DNA of 64,000 nt. It comes from Marinibium conchae (GTDB taxonomy: Bacteria; Pseudomonadota; Gammaproteobacteria; Enterobacterales; Alteromonadaceae). Made by a program: the position numbers and the translations under genes. The DNA is taken from assembly GCF_015595035.1 (NCBI RefSeq), contig NZ_JADNRN010000003.1, positions 372,001 through 436,000 on the forward strand. The letters run 5' to 3'. Under the pieces are notes generated by a model, which worked only from the letters and a program-made list of their open reading frames with translations, made no database searches and had not been told where the DNA came from. Shown here one piece after another: positions 10,004 through 20,015 of the stretch (position 1 is its first letter; the number at the start of each line of letters is the position of its first letter).

Positions 10004-10450
10004 ATGGATATTAGAAAAATAAAAAAACTGATTGAGCTAGTAGAAGAATCAGGCATCGCCGAATTGGAAATTACTGAAGGTGAAGAATCAGTGCGCATCC
10101 ATCGCGGCGGCTCTGCCTCTGCTGTTCAATATGCACCGCAAATGATGCAAGCGGCTCCTGCACCTGTGGCGGCACCCGCACCCGCAGCAGTAGAAGCAGC
10201 CCCGGCAGCACCCACTGGACATGTCGTCAAATCACCGATGGTTGGTACGTTCTATCGCTCATCGTCACCTGAAGCCAAAGCCTTTGTTGAAATTGGTCAA
10301 AGCGTAAATATAGGCGATACCTTATGCATCGTAGAAGCGATGAAAATGATGAACCAAATAGAGGCCGACAAAGCCGGTGTGGTAAAAGAGATCTTGGTAG
10401 ATAATCAAGAGCCTGTAGAGTTCGACCAACCGATGTTCGTTATCGAATAA
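10004..10450 (+). CDS. accB: Acetyl-CoA carboxylase biotin carboxyl carrier protein
   Basis: Carries the biotin that is carboxylated by AccC and then transferred to acetyl-CoA in the first committed step of fatty acid synthesis. The 148-residue protein has a helical N-terminus (1-35), an Ala/Pro-rich linker (about 45-75) and a C-terminal biotinyl domain (78-148) with the biotin-accepting lysine in [14 protein letters not shown] lies upstream of the ATG. It is followed after 10 bases by accC. Confidence 0.97.
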   Translation: MDIRKIKKLIELVEESGIAELEITEGEESVRIHRGGSASAVQYAPQMMQAAPAPVAAPAPAAVEAAPAAPTGHVVKSPMVGTFYRSSSPEAKAFVEIGQSVNIGDTLCIVEAMKMMNQIEADKAGVVKEILVDNQEPVEFDQPMFVIE

Positions 10451-10460
10451 GGCTAAAACT

Positions 10461-11807
10461 ATGCTAGATAAAGTACTTATCGCCAACAGAGGCGAAATTG
10501 CATTGCGTATATTACGCGCATGTAAAGAGCTAGGCATAAAGACGGTTGCTGTTCACTCTACTGCAGACCAAAAGCTCAAGCATGTATTGTTAGCCGATGA
10601 ATCAATTTGTATCGGCAATCCACCTGCTAACGAAAGTTATCTCAATATTCCGCGCTTAATTGCTGCGGCGGAAGTGACTAATTCTATCGCTATTCACCCT
10701 GGTTATGGGTTTTTAGCGGAAAGCGCCGATTTCGCAGAAGCTGTAGAAAAAAGCGGTTTCGTATTCATCGGGCCAACTGCTGAAACCATCAATCTAATGG
10801 GCGACAAAGTATCAGCCATCAACGCCATGCGTAAAGCAGGTGTTCCTTGTGTGCCAGGCTCCGACGGCCCTTTGGGTGACGATATTGAGAAAAACAAAGC
10901 GATTGCAAAACGTATTGGCTACCCGATGATCGTGAAAGCGGCAGGAGGCGGTGGTGGTCGTGGCATGCGCGTTGTTCGTAGCGAAGTTGAACTCGACGAA
11001 GCTATTCGCACTACCAAAGCCGAAGCCGGTGCTGCCTTTAACAACGATGTTGTATACATGGAAAAGTTTCTCGAAAACCCACGTCATATTGAGATCCAAG
11101 TATTGGCCGACGGACAAGGTAACGCCATTCATCTAGGTGAGCGGGATTGCTCTATGCAACGTCGCCATCAGAAAGTAGTTGAAGAAGCACCTGCACCGGG
11201 TATTTCCCAACAAATGCGAGAGAAAATCGGTGAACGCTGCCGGCGCGCTTGTATCGAAATAAACTACCGTGGTGCTGGCACCTTCGAATTTCTCTACGAA
11301 AACGGCGAATTCTATTTCATCGAAATGAACACGCGTATCCAAGTAGAACACCCAGTGTCAGAAATGATCACTGGTGTCGACTTAATTAAAGAGCAGCTTC
11401 GAATTGCAGCTGGGCAACCACTTTCAATTGAGCAATCACAGATACAAATTCGCGGCCATGCCATTGAATGTCGCATAAACGCTGAAGACCCAGAAACTTT
11501 CATTCCTTGCGCAGGGAAAATTGATATGTTTCATGCGCCAGGTGGCCTAGGTGTTCGTTGGGAATCGCATATTTATTCGGGTTACACGGTTCCCCCATAC
11601 TACGATTCGATGATAGGTAAACTGATTACCTATGGTGAAAGTCGAGATGAAGCCATTGCCAGAATGCGTCATGCACTAAGTGAGTTGGTTGTAGAAGGTA
11701 TCAAAACCAACGTGCCACTGCAGCAGTTAATTATGGCAGACGAAAACTTCTTCAATGGTGGCACTAACATCCACTACTTAGAGAAAAAGTTGGGTTTGGC
11801 TAAATAG
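10461..11807 (+). CDS. accC: Acetyl-CoA carboxylase biotin carboxylase subunit
   Basis: ATP- and bicarbonate-dependent carboxylation of biotin on AccB. The 448 residues match the family length. Visible features are the N-terminal [14 protein letters not shown], the ATP-grasp glycine-rich loop [13 protein letters not shown], the [15 protein letters not shown] segment, and the catalytic region ending [14 protein letters not shown]. It closes the accBC operon; an intrinsic terminator follows 37 bases after the stop. Confidence 0.98.
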   Translation: MLDKVLIANRGEIALRILRACKELGIKTVAVHSTADQKLKHVLLADESICIGNPPANESYLNIPRLIAAAEVTNSIAIHPGYGFLAESADFAEAVEKSGFVFIGPTAETINLMGDKVSAINAMRKAGVPCVPGSDGPLGDDIEKNKAIAKRIGYPMIVKAAGGGGGRGMRVVRSEVELDEAIRTTKAEAGAAFNNDVVYMEKFLENPRHIEIQVLADGQGNAIHLGERDCSMQRRHQKVVEEAPAPGISQQMREKIGERCRRACIEINYRGAGTFEFLYENGEFYFIEMNTRIQVEHPVSEMITGVDLIKEQLRIAAGQPLSIEQSQIQIRGHAIECRINAEDPETFIPCAGKIDMFHAPGGLGVRWESHIYSGYTVPPYYDSMIGKLITYGESRDEAIARMRHALSELVVEGIKTNVPLQQLIMADENFFNGGTNIHYLEKKLGLAK

Positions 11808-11843
11808 TGTATCAAGCCAGAAATTGGCATTAGTAGTCCGACC

Positions 11844-11870
11844 AAAAAGCTCAGTTTTGCTGAGCTTTTT
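11844..11870 (+). terminator. Intrinsic terminator after accC
   Basis: A perfect 11-bp stem (AAAAAGCTCAG / CTGAGCTTTTT) with a TTTTG loop. The A and T runs at its two ends let it work in either direction, but the gene it follows is accC. Confidence 0.85.
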
Positions 11871-11982
11871 CATTTCTGGCGCATCGTTAGGAAGAAGATA
11901 AGAAAATCACAGCTACTTATGCACTTTTGCTCGATAGTTTACGTAATAATGTATTAATTTTACGAACACTTAAGGGTAAAAC

Positions 11983-12153
11983 ATGTTTGGCTTATTTAAA
12001 TCAAATCCGACGAAAAAACTCAGAAAAACTTACGACATGAAGCTAGAACAAGCTATGCATGCACAACGAAAAGGCGATATTAAAACCTATTCAATGCTAA
12101 CAGCCGAAGCTGAAAAAATTTGGGCTGAAATACAAAGCCTAGAGGCGAAATAA
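11983..12153 (+). CDS. Small DUF6435 (Lacal_2735-like) protein
   Basis: A 56-residue cytoplasmic protein starting MFGLFKSNPTKKLRK, with a YDMKLEQAMHAQRKGDI core and an acidic helical end. This matches, from memory, the short DUF6435 family found in marine Bacteroidetes and Gammaproteobacteria, whose function is unknown. Composition is coding-like, and AGGG lies upstream of the ATG. It stands alone between the accC terminator and the S10 peptidase gene. Confidence 0.75.
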   Translation: MFGLFKSNPTKKLRKTYDMKLEQAMHAQRKGDIKTYSMLTAEAEKIWAEIQSLEAK

Positions 12154-12269
12154 CGAAGCGGCGAAATGGCCATACAACTTGGTAGTGGCCTTTGCCTCAC
12201 CCTTTTATTCCAAGTCCTGTAGCTATATACTTTATTCATGCCATGTTAATCACAAAGAGTATGCCCCAA

Positions 12270-13778
12270 ATGATTTCCCAATCGTGCAAAATACTATTGA
12301 TCTTAAGCCTGCTTGTTTCACTCCCCGCTTTTTCAGAAGCGGCAAACAAAGCTGTATCATCACCCGATATGGTCATAAGCACTCACAAAGGCAAATTTAA
12401 CGGTAAAACAGTAAACTACAAAGTAATGGCAGGCGATACACATTTGCTTGACGCTAAAGGCGAGCCGCAAGCGTCCATCTTTAGCACCGCTTACATAAAA
12501 ACCAATGATAAAGATAGCGAGTCGCGTCCGATTATTTTCGTGTTTAACGGCGGTCCTGGCTCATCAAGCGTTTGGTTGCATATGGGTGTTTTTGGCCCTA
12601 AGTATGTAGAATTACCAAGTGATGCAGAGCCTGTGAGTGCAGCGCCATTTAGGGTAATAGACAATCCACATAGCTTACTTGATGTTGCCGATTTAGTATT
12701 TATCGACCCTGTTGGTACAGGCTATTCCAAAGCCATTGGTGAGTACGAAGGTAACGATTTCTGGGGTGTAAAAGAAGATGCGGAAATAATGTCAGAGTTT
12801 GTTCGACGCTTTATTACGCAGCACGAGCGTTGGAACAGTCCAAAATATCTAGCTGGTGAGAGCTACGGTACAACTCGCGCTGGTGCGATGGTTCGTGAAT
12901 TACAAGAGGGCTGGGGCTCTATTGATCTAAATGGTGTTTTTCTCATTTCCTCTATCGTCGACTTTCAAACTGGCGATTTCACCGACGGCAATGACATTCC
13001 ATACATCACTTTTCTACCAACCTATGCTGCTACTGCTTGGTATCACAATGTCGTGCCGAACAAACAAAAATGGGCTTCGCTCGAAGCTTTCGTTGATGAC
13101 GTGAGGCAATTTGCACTCAATGAATATACCGAGTTCTTGTTCAAGGGACAAAGGGCTTCTGAGCAAGAAAGCCAAGCAATACTCGCACAATTACATGAGT
13201 TTACGGGCTTAAGCAAACGCTTCATTACAAATAGTAATATGCGCATCAACGAATTCTATTTTATGAAGGAATTACTTCGCGATCGCGGTCAAGTAGTGGG
13301 TAGACTAGACAGTCGTTACTTAGGTACTGAAACCAACAACGTAGAGGCCAGATTCGACGCTGACCCATCTGGCTATGCAATAGACGGGGCATATACAGCT
13401 GCTATTCAAAACTATCTTGCCAAGAACTTAAACGTAAAGCGCAACGAGCCCTATCACATACTTAGCTCAGAAGTGTTTAGTAATTGGAATTGGCTTTACG
13501 GTTCCAGCCCTCGTCAGCAAGGTTTTTTAAACGTAACGCCTCACCTTGCTACTGCGCAACATCAAAACAAAGACTTCAGGATCTTCGTAGCCAATGGGTA
13601 TTACGATTTGGCAACGCCATTCTTTGCTACCGAACACAGTATGAACCACCATGGTATTATTAAAGAAAAAGTCACAATGAAGTATTACCCAGCGGGGCAT
13701 ATGATGTATATTCACCATCCTTCGCTGAAGCAGCTTGCAACTGACATGCGTGAATTTGTTCAACAAGGTCAAAATTAA
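12270..13778 (+). CDS. Serine carboxypeptidase-like S10 family peptidase
   Basis: An exported alpha/beta-hydrolase of the S10 family, about 502 residues from this start. The chosen ATG gives a clean signal peptide, with a hydrophobic core KILLILSLLVSLPAFS and probable cleavage after SEA, and has AAAGAG 10 bases upstream. In-frame ATGs at 12243 and 12261 and a TTG at 12192 would only lengthen the leader. The oxyanion loop NGGPGSSS, the nucleophile in GESYG, and the catalytic His in AGHMMY near the C-terminus are all present, so it looks active. It probably acts as a periplasmic or secreted carboxypeptidase. Secretion by the nearby type II system is possible but untested. Confidence 0.9.
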   Translation: MISQSCKILLILSLLVSLPAFSEAANKAVSSPDMVISTHKGKFNGKTVNYKVMAGDTHLLDAKGEPQASIFSTAYIKTNDKDSESRPIIFVFNGGPGSSSVWLHMGVFGPKYVELPSDAEPVSAAPFRVIDNPHSLLDVADLVFIDPVGTGYSKAIGEYEGNDFWGVKEDAEIMSEFVRRFITQHERWNSPKYLAGESYGTTRAGAMVRELQEGWGSIDLNGVFLISSIVDFQTGDFTDGNDIPYITFLPTYAATAWYHNVVPNKQKWASLEAFVDDVRQFALNEYTEFLFKGQRASEQESQAILAQLHEFTGLSKRFITNSNMRINEFYFMKELLRDRGQVVGRLDSRYLGTETNNVEARFDADPSGYAIDGAYTAAIQNYLAKNLNVKRNEPYHILSSEVFSNWNWLYGSSPRQQGFLNVTPHLATAQHQNKDFRIFVANGYYDLATPFFATEHSMNHHGIIKEKVTMKYYPAGHMMYIHHPSLKQLATDMREFVQQGQN

Positions 13779-13829
13779 GCCTCAATTCTCCCTGAGCGCC
13801 ATATTCTGACCAACTATTAAGGTCTTTAT

Positions 13830-14711
13830 ATGGCGTGGCAACAACTCAAAATAAATGTAAAAGCAGAATACGCCGAAGCGGTCGGCGACATGTTAAGTGC
13901 AAACAAAGCCCAAGCAGTTACCTTTGTTGATGCCAAAGACACGCCAATGTACGAGCCTAAACCCGGTGAAGTTCTGCTATGGCCAGATACGCAAGTTGTG
14001 GGTCTTTTTGACGCTGGTGACGACTTAAGTATCGTAATAAAACGCTTAGAGAAAGCCAAAATACTAGGTAAAAACTTTACCCACCTTGTTGACCAGTTAG
14101 AAGATAAAGACTGGGAACGAGAGTGGATGGAGAACTTTCATCCTATGCAGTTTGGTCGTCGCTTGTGGATTTGTCCGAGTTGGCGTGAAGCCCCTGACCC
14201 TAGTGCGGTGAACATCTTGCTAGATCCAGGCTTGGCTTTTGGCACAGGTACTCATCCTACTACATCGCTTTGTTTACAATGGCTCGACGGCATTGATGTG
14301 GCCGAAAAAACAGTTGTAGATTTTGGCTGCGGCTCGGGAATACTTGCCATCGCAGCACTCATGCTTGATGCAAAAGCTGTCGTGGGTATTGATATCGACC
14401 CTCAGGCCTTGCAAGCCAGCGTTGATAATGCACAGCGCAACAATGTGAGCGATAGACTTCAAGTCTATTTGCCACAAAACCAACCTACGCTTCAAGCTGA
14501 TATCGTCATGGCAAATATTTTGGCAGGCCCACTTCGGGAGCTTCAAAACGTTATATCTGATTATTGTAAGCCGGGTGGGCAATTAATTATGTCCGGCATA
14601 TTGGAAGAACAAGCAGAGTCAGTTATCTCAAAATATGAACATCTTTTCGACTTTGATCCAATTGCTGTTGAAGGTGAGTGGGTTAGATTGAGCGCCACGA
14701 AGAAAGTGTAA
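13830..14711 (+). CDS. prmA: Ribosomal protein L11 methyltransferase
   Basis: A SAM-dependent enzyme that trimethylates lysines and the N-terminus of ribosomal protein L11. The 293 residues fit PrmA. The N-terminal substrate-recognition domain (1-60) is followed by the catalytic domain, with [14 protein letters not shown], the SAM loop [23 protein letters not shown] and the post-I motif MANILAGPL. It lies upstream of dusB-fis, as in related genera. Confidence 0.97.
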   Translation: MAWQQLKINVKAEYAEAVGDMLSANKAQAVTFVDAKDTPMYEPKPGEVLLWPDTQVVGLFDAGDDLSIVIKRLEKAKILGKNFTHLVDQLEDKDWEREWMENFHPMQFGRRLWICPSWREAPDPSAVNILLDPGLAFGTGTHPTTSLCLQWLDGIDVAEKTVVDFGCGSGILAIAALMLDAKAVVGIDIDPQALQASVDNAQRNNVSDRLQVYLPQNQPTLQADIVMANILAGPLRELQNVISDYCKPGGQLIMSGILEEQAESVISKYEHLFDFDPIAVEGEWVRLSATKKV

Positions 14712-15027
14712 AAATCAATCGATTCACTCGTAGCATGGAAATTTTGTAAACGATAGAATAATGCAACGTTACAGACTCGTTAAAATCGCTTTCAAACGGT
14801 AAAGACTAGATGTCAACTGCCTTTGCGCGATTATTTTTTTTCATATCAAGATTTTCATCTAAGCCTTTGACAGCTATAAATTAATTGTTTTCCACCTTTT
14901 GTCTAAGTATAAATTGATTAAAAAACACACTTTCTATTTGTTTAAAAAGTGAGTAGTATGCGTCCGTTCGAAACGAAGTCAGACCACTAAGACTAAAGTA
15001 CCGTTTAGTGCGCAGTCGGAGAGAAAG
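14712..15027 (+). other. AT-rich leader region upstream of dusB-fis
   Basis: 316 bases with no gene. The only interpretable element is a candidate sigma-70 promoter (listed separately) about 115 bases before dusB. A GGAGA ribosome binding site lies 7 bases before the TTG start of dusB. Confidence 0.5.
14885..14913 (+). promoter_or_regulatory. Candidate sigma-70 promoter for dusB-fis
   Basis: TTGTTT at 14885-14890 and TATAAA at 14908-14913 are separated by 17 bases, upstream of the dusB-fis operon. The match is by eye in an AT-rich region where chance hits are common. Confidence 0.35.
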
Positions 15028-16026
15028 TTGAAAATTGGGCCGTATACACTAGACAACAATTTGATGCTTGCTCCCATGGCTGGAGTGACTGACAGACCTT
15101 TTAGGCAGCTTTGCAAATCGATGGGCGCAGGGCTTGTTGTGTCGGAAATGCTCTCTAGCAATCCCAGAGTGTGGAACACACAGAAGTCACAGCTTCGCAT
15201 GAACCATGCTGGTGAGTCGGGCGTTCGCTCTGTTCAGATAGCGGGGTCAGAACCTGAGTTAATGGCACAAGCTGCGCAGTTTAATGTTGAAAATGGTGCT
15301 CAAATCATTGATATCAACATGGGCTGCCCTGCTAAAAAGGTAAACAAAAAGTTAGCTGGTTCAGCTTTGCTGCAACAACCTCAACTGGTTGAAAGCATCG
15401 TGAAAGCGGTGGTGTCTGCAGTAGAGGTGCCAGTTACCTTAAAAATCCGTACGGGATGGGATACCGACAACAGAAATGGTGTTCAGATTGCTCAGATTGC
15501 TGAAGCAAATGGCATTCAATCTCTTGCAGTGCATGGAAGAACGCGAGCCTGTATGTATAAAGGGAAAGCGGAATACGACACGATAAAAAGCATTAAACGT
15601 GATTTGTCTATTCCGGTCATCGCAAACGGCGACATTGTTACCGTTGATGATGCGATAAACGTGCTGAACTATACCGGTGCAGATGGAGTCATGATAGGAC
15701 GTGGAGCCCAAGGCAACCCTTGGATATTCCGAGAAATATCGCACTATCTAGCAACCGGGCAATACTTGGATGAACCAACTATTACCGAGAAAGTCAGTGT
15801 ACTGACTCAACATGTTGAGAATGTACAAAACTTCTACGGTGACATCATGGGCGTGCGTATTGCGCGTAAACATGTGGGTTGGTACGTTGAGAAGTATGAT
15901 TCAGATAAAACGTTTCGCCGATATTTTAATGCTATCGATTGCGGCGAAAGCCAGATTGATGCAATAAAACGTTATTTTTCATCGTTGCCAGAGTCCGTAT
16001 ATCAAAACGTGACACCAGCAGCTTAA
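15028..16026 (+). CDS. dusB: tRNA-dihydrouridine synthase B
   Basis: An FMN- and NADPH-dependent enzyme that reduces a uridine in the tRNA D-loop to dihydrouridine. The 332-residue length is standard. The N-terminus has the FMN-binding LAPMAGVTDRPFR; the catalytic Cys is in INMGCPAKKVNKKLAGSALL, and VHGRTR and ANGDI complete the barrel. The start is TTG with GGAGA upstream. It forms the conserved dusB-fis operon, with fis 32 bases downstream. Confidence 0.96.
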   Translation: MKIGPYTLDNNLMLAPMAGVTDRPFRQLCKSMGAGLVVSEMLSSNPRVWNTQKSQLRMNHAGESGVRSVQIAGSEPELMAQAAQFNVENGAQIIDINMGCPAKKVNKKLAGSALLQQPQLVESIVKAVVSAVEVPVTLKIRTGWDTDNRNGVQIAQIAEANGIQSLAVHGRTRACMYKGKAEYDTIKSIKRDLSIPVIANGDIVTVDDAINVLNYTGADGVMIGRGAQGNPWIFREISHYLATGQYLDEPTITEKVSVLTQHVENVQNFYGDIMGVRIARKHVGWYVEKYDSDKTFRRYFNAIDCGESQIDAIKRYFSSLPESVYQNVTPAA

Positions 16027-16058
16027 GATTAATTTTAATTAAAGAGCAATAAAGCATT

Positions 16059-16352
16059 ATGTTCGATCAAAACTTATCTTCACCATTTACAACGACTGTA
16101 ACTACGCCAACACAGGCTCAAACACAAAAGCCACTTCGTGCTTCAGTGAAACAAGCTGTGAACAAATATCTAAAGGAACTAGATAACCAAGATATCGACA
16201 ACTTATACGACTTAGTGCTTGCAGAAATCGAAGCACCGTTGTTAGAAGAAGTGATGACTTACACGCGTGGCAATCAGACTCGTGCGGCAAACCTTATGGG
16301 TATTAACCGCGGTACATTGCGTAAGAAGCTTAAACAGTACGGTATGAACTAA
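16059..16352 (+). CDS. fis: DNA-binding protein Fis
   Basis: A small nucleoid-associated protein that bends DNA and regulates rRNA, growth-phase and recombination functions. The 97 residues end in the typical helix-turn-helix region [20 protein letters not shown] and a basic [13 protein letters not shown] tail. The N-terminal beta-hairpin arm is more divergent. Position after dusB confirms the call. A strong terminator lies about 60 bases after the stop. Confidence 0.98.
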   Translation: MFDQNLSSPFTTTVTTPTQAQTQKPLRASVKQAVNKYLKELDNQDIDNLYDLVLAEIEAPLLEEVMTYTRGNQTRAANLMGINRGTLRKKLKQYGMN

Positions 16353-16413
16353 GCAAAGCACAGGGGCGCATTGCCACCGTGTTGAAATCTAGCTTTATCC
16401 GGAACTAAAAACG

Positions 16414-16449
16414 AAACGAGCACGCTGCAAAGGGTGCTCGTTTTTTTTT
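16414..16449 (+). terminator. Intrinsic terminator after fis
   Basis: A 10-bp stem (AAACGAGCAC / GTGCTCGTTT) with a 10-base loop runs into an uninterrupted nine-T tract ending at 16449. It ends the dusB-fis operon. Confidence 0.9.
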
Positions 16450-16503
16450 GCGACTAAGAGTACCCACTACCCTAGCACTCACAAACGTAATACATAGCGA
16501 GTG

Positions 16504-17376
16504 TTATACCGCCTTTATTTTCTTTTTAAGCGGGATAAATTCTTTATTGTCTCCAGGTACATCAGGGAAGCGCCCATTTTCCCAGTCATCTTTTGCTTTC
16601 TCTATCCGCTCTTTACTAAATGATACAAAATTCCAAAAAAGGTGCGGAACAGTGTCGAACTTGTCTCCGCCTAACATAATAAAACGGCCACACTCAATAA
16701 CATTGATCGCACTATCATGCTCATCTAACAGTACAAATTCACCCTCACCATAGCATTCTCCATCAACCTCGACTTTTCCGCTAACGGTAAATATGGCCGT
16801 TTCTTGATTTGGATGAGGTCGCTCAATGCGGCTTCCCTCGCTTGCTGCAATATCAATATAGAACATCGGTGAGTAGGTCTTGATTGGAGAGCTCATACCA
16901 TAGGCCTCGCCCACAATTAAGCGCATCATAATTCCTTCGTGTATGAAATGCGGTAATTCGCTCTTTTTAGTATGGGTGAAAGAAGGCTCTATCTCGGCCA
17001 TGTGCTCGGGAAGTGCTATCCAACATTGCAGCCCATTTATTCGATGTTTATTTGCGCGAACTTCAAAAGTCTCACGCTCTGAATGAGTGATGCCTTTACC
17101 TGCAGTCATCCAGTTTACATCACCGGGTTGAATTTCAAGATTATTGCCAAGTGAATCCCGGTGCAATATTCCGCCTTCAAACAAGTAGGTTAGCGTACTC
17201 AAACCTATGTGAGGGTGCGGCCTTACATTTATTCCTTTACCTGCGGGAAAATCGCTTGGCCCCATTTGATCAAAAAATATAAATGGCCCGACCATGGTCT
17301 TTTCTTTGTGAGGGAGCACTCTTTTAACAAACAAGCCTCCTAAGTCATGCTCAATACCTGTTAAGAGTTTTGCCAT
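16504..17376 (-). CDS. Pirin family bicupin protein
   Basis: A 290-residue cytoplasmic bicupin. The N-terminal cupin has the metal-binding residues of RPHPHIGLSTLTY, a later His in GGILHRDSLG and Glu in GITHSE, as in Fe(II)-containing pirins; some of these have quercetinase activity. The C-terminal cupin (about 180-285) is less conserved, as is usual. It is transcribed away from the DUF2799 lipoprotein gene, which lies 29 bases upstream on the same strand, so the two may share a transcript. The substrate is unknown. Confidence 0.92.
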   Translation of the reverse strand: MAKLLTGIEHDLGGLFVKRVLPHKEKTMVGPFIFFDQMGPSDFPAGKGINVRPHPHIGLSTLTYLFEGGILHRDSLGNNLEIQPGDVNWMTAGKGITHSERETFEVRANKHRINGLQCWIALPEHMAEIEPSFTHTKKSELPHFIHEGIMMRLIVGEAYGMSSPIKTYSPMFYIDIAASEGSRIERPHPNQETAIFTVSGKVEVDGECYGEGEFVLLDEHDSAINVIECGRFIMLGGDKFDTVPHLFWNFVSFSKERIEKAKDDWENGRFPDVPGDNKEFIPLKKKIKAV

Positions 17377-17405
17377 TTGTGTTGCCTCATATTTACTATC
17401 TTGGT

Positions 17406-18050
17406 TTACTGAAAGTAATCAGCAAATTGCAGTTTTATGCTGTTGTAGGTGCTTAACGCCGAATCATAATTATCTTCATATGAGGGAATAGCCTCAATCA
17501 AAGCAAGTTTGCCAAGCTCGAGTTCTTCTATTTGTTGGCGAAGCTCTAGACGCTCAGCTCTTACCAAGCCATCAGCAATCATTAATTCGTTCTTGTCAGC
17601 AATAACATCATCAAAGTTTTCGATGCGAATATAAAGCCCGTCTAAGGCATCTTCAGCACTATTTAATGCGCGCTCAGCAGTATGCAGGGTTTTACCGTCT
17701 TGCAAACCAGCGAGAAACTGACTCGCAAATTCATCGGCGCAATTGCGATTGTATGAGCCACCTCTTGAACCAACAAAAAAGCCATTCGTTTGGGTACAGT
17801 ATTTCTTCGCGCCAGCATAGTGACCCGCTAAATATTCTTCCAAATTAGGACTGATACCATGCTTGGAACAATCTTTGCGATGCTGTCCTATCGCCGAGTC
17901 TCTGGCACCAGAAACCCCATCTTCATAACCGATGGCTCGCCAATCTGCGGTTTCGCAGTCAGCTTGGTTCATGTTTGCGCAAGCACTCAGCAAGCACAAA
18001 CTCATTAGAGTAATAGCGACAAATCGAGCACGATATAATAAGTCTAGCAT
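17406..18050 (-). CDS. DUF2799 lipoprotein
   Basis: A 214-residue probable lipoprotein. The signal sequence ends in the lipobox LLSAC (Cys at about residue 24), so the mature protein is anchored to a membrane. The DUF2799 region (about 35-125) has the family-typical DWRAIGYEDG start and a following GHYAGAKKYC segment with paired cysteines. The C-terminal third is a charged, probably coiled-coil helix. Function is unknown. It lies upstream of pirin on the same strand and divergent from purH. Confidence 0.85.
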   Translation of the reverse strand: MLDLLYRARFVAITLMSLCLLSACANMNQADCETADWRAIGYEDGVSGARDSAIGQHRKDCSKHGISPNLEEYLAGHYAGAKKYCTQTNGFFVGSRGGSYNRNCADEFASQFLAGLQDGKTLHTAERALNSAEDALDGLYIRIENFDDVIADKNELMIADGLVRAERLELRQQIEELELGKLALIEAIPSYEDNYDSALSTYNSIKLQFADYFQ

Positions 18051-18370
18051 AGTGGTTCCTACATAAATGTGGTAAATAGTACCTTCCGATAGTGCTATCC
18101 CGTAAAACTATCAAACAGATTAGCAAATCAAACAAAACAATGCGCTAATTGCGATATGCGTTTGTATCACAAAACATAAGCCCTATGCGATGAATATTAG
18201 CTGAATTATCACAATTTTTTGATGCTAAATCGCACAATATTTGCTAATATCCGCGCCCATCCAGAAGTTGATAAACCCTTCATATTTGAGCCCAAGTAAT
18301 TGTCATGTTTTTCAGTAGCAAGATGCTGCTGCGAAATATACCTACTGTACTCGCAACAATAGAGAATGTA
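18051..18370. other. Divergent region between the DUF2799 gene and purH
   Basis: 320 AT-rich bases with no gene if purH starts at 18371. I looked for a PurR-type box (consensus like ACGCAAACGTTTGCGT) and found no convincing match. No terminator-like hairpin was seen. Confidence 0.45.
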
Positions 18371-19975
18371 ATGCAAAAAGCCAAACCCATCCAACGCGCA
18401 CTCTTAAGTGTGTCTGACAAAACCGGTATTATTGAATTCGCTTCAGCACTTGCTAACCAAGGCATAGAGCTTCTATCAACCGGTGGTACCGCCAAACTCC
18501 TTCGCGACAATAACATCGCGGTGACAGATGTGAGTGAGCATACAGGTCAACCTGAAATCATGGATGGGCGGGTAAAAACACTACACCCGAAAATCCACGG
18601 CGGTATTTTAGGCCGCCGCGAACTTGATCAACAAGTTATGCAGGAACAAGAAATCGCCCCCATCGACCTTGTTGTGGTAAACCTTTATCCATTTGCAGCG
18701 ACGGTAGCAAACCCTGACTGTAGCTTGGAAGATGCGGTAGAAAATATTGATATTGGCGGCCCGACAATGGTGCGTGCAGCAGCTAAAAATCATAACGACG
18801 TAACCATCGTAGTAAATGCGGCTGATTACAGCAAAGTCATGCAAGAAATGCATGATAATGGTGGAAGTGTGACCTTCGCCACACGCTTTGACCTAGCTAT
18901 AAAGGCTTTTGAACACACTGCGGAATACGACGGCATGATAGCCAATTACTTCGGAGCAAAAATTGAAAGTGTGAGTGGAAATCATGACGAAGAATGTGGT
19001 CATACACACAGCGAATTCCCGCGCACTTTTAATGTTCAAATGAGCAAAAAACAAGACTTACGCTATGGGGAAAATAGTCATCAAGAAGCTGCTTTCTATG
19101 TAGAAAACAATATACAAGAGGCCTCGGTTGCCACGGCAGAGCAAATACAAGGTAAGGCCTTGTCGTTTAATAACATCGCCGACACCGATTCGGCATTAGA
19201 ATGCGTCAAAGAATTTGATCAAGCTGCTTGCGTTATCGTTAAACACGCGAACCCCTGTGGTGTCGCTATTGCTGACAACATTCTCAGCGCATACAACAAT
19301 GCCTATAAAACTGACCCAACCTCGGCTTTCGGTGGCATCATCGCATTTAACCGCGAATTAGATGCTGCGACGGCACAGGCCATCATTGATCGCCAATTTG
19401 TTGAAGTTATCATTGCGCCGAGTGTCAGCGAAGAAGCAAAAGCGGTTGTCGCGGCGAAGCAAAACGTGCGCTTACTCGCCTGTGGCGAATGGCACGGACA
19501 ACTCACCGACGGTTATGACTTTAAACGTGTCAACGGCGGCATGCTTGTTCAAGAGCGTGACTTCGGAATGGTAGAAAAAGAAGACCTACAAGTGGTAACG
19601 GAAAACAAACCCACTGAACAGCAGCTCGATGACCTCCTATTTACTTGGAAGGTCGCCAAATATGTCAAGTCGAATGCAATTGTCTATTGCAAAAACGGCA
19701 TGACGGTTGGTGTTGGTGCGGGCCAAATGAGCCGTGTCTATTCAGCTAAAGTTGCTGGTATCAAAGCGGCTGATGAGGGCTTAGAAGTTGAAGGCTGCGT
19801 AATGGCTTCCGACGCCTTCTTCCCATTCCGCGATGGCATCGACGCCGCCGCTTCAGCAGGTATAAAAGCAGTCATTCAACCCGGTGGCTCTATGCGTGAT
19901 AATGAAGTTATCGATGCAGCGAATGAGCACGGTATTGCCATGGTCTTTACCGGCATGAGACACTTTAAGCACTAA
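18371..19975 (+). CDS. purH: Bifunctional AICAR transformylase/IMP cyclohydrolase
   Basis: Catalyses the last two steps of IMP synthesis. From the ATG at 18371 the protein has 534 residues and begins [19 protein letters not shown], matching PurH proteins that start just before [11 protein letters not shown]. An upstream ATG at 18305 would add 22 residues without family support. The N-terminal cyclohydrolase domain has STGGTA and [14 protein letters not shown]. The transformylase domain has the KHANPCGVA motif with its catalytic Lys and His, and ends FTGMRHFKH. purD follows after 40 bases. Confidence 0.97.
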   Translation: MQKAKPIQRALLSVSDKTGIIEFASALANQGIELLSTGGTAKLLRDNNIAVTDVSEHTGQPEIMDGRVKTLHPKIHGGILGRRELDQQVMQEQEIAPIDLVVVNLYPFAATVANPDCSLEDAVENIDIGGPTMVRAAAKNHNDVTIVVNAADYSKVMQEMHDNGGSVTFATRFDLAIKAFEHTAEYDGMIANYFGAKIESVSGNHDEECGHTHSEFPRTFNVQMSKKQDLRYGENSHQEAAFYVENNIQEASVATAEQIQGKALSFNNIADTDSALECVKEFDQAACVIVKHANPCGVAIADNILSAYNNAYKTDPTSAFGGIIAFNRELDAATAQAIIDRQFVEVIIAPSVSEEAKAVVAAKQNVRLLACGEWHGQLTDGYDFKRVNGGMLVQERDFGMVEKEDLQVVTENKPTEQQLDDLLFTWKVAKYVKSNAIVYCKNGMTVGVGAGQMSRVYSAKVAGIKAADEGLEVEGCVMASDAFFPFRDGIDAAASAGIKAVIQPGGSMRDNEVIDAANEHGIAMVFTGMRHFKH

Positions 19976-20015
19976 AAATATAAACACTACAACAAAATCA
20001 AAGTAGAGCAAGCAT

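Noticed and set aside
18305-18370. Upstream start for purH
   Set aside because: The extra 22 residues have no counterpart in PurH proteins, and the ATG at 18371 has an acceptable ribosome binding site.
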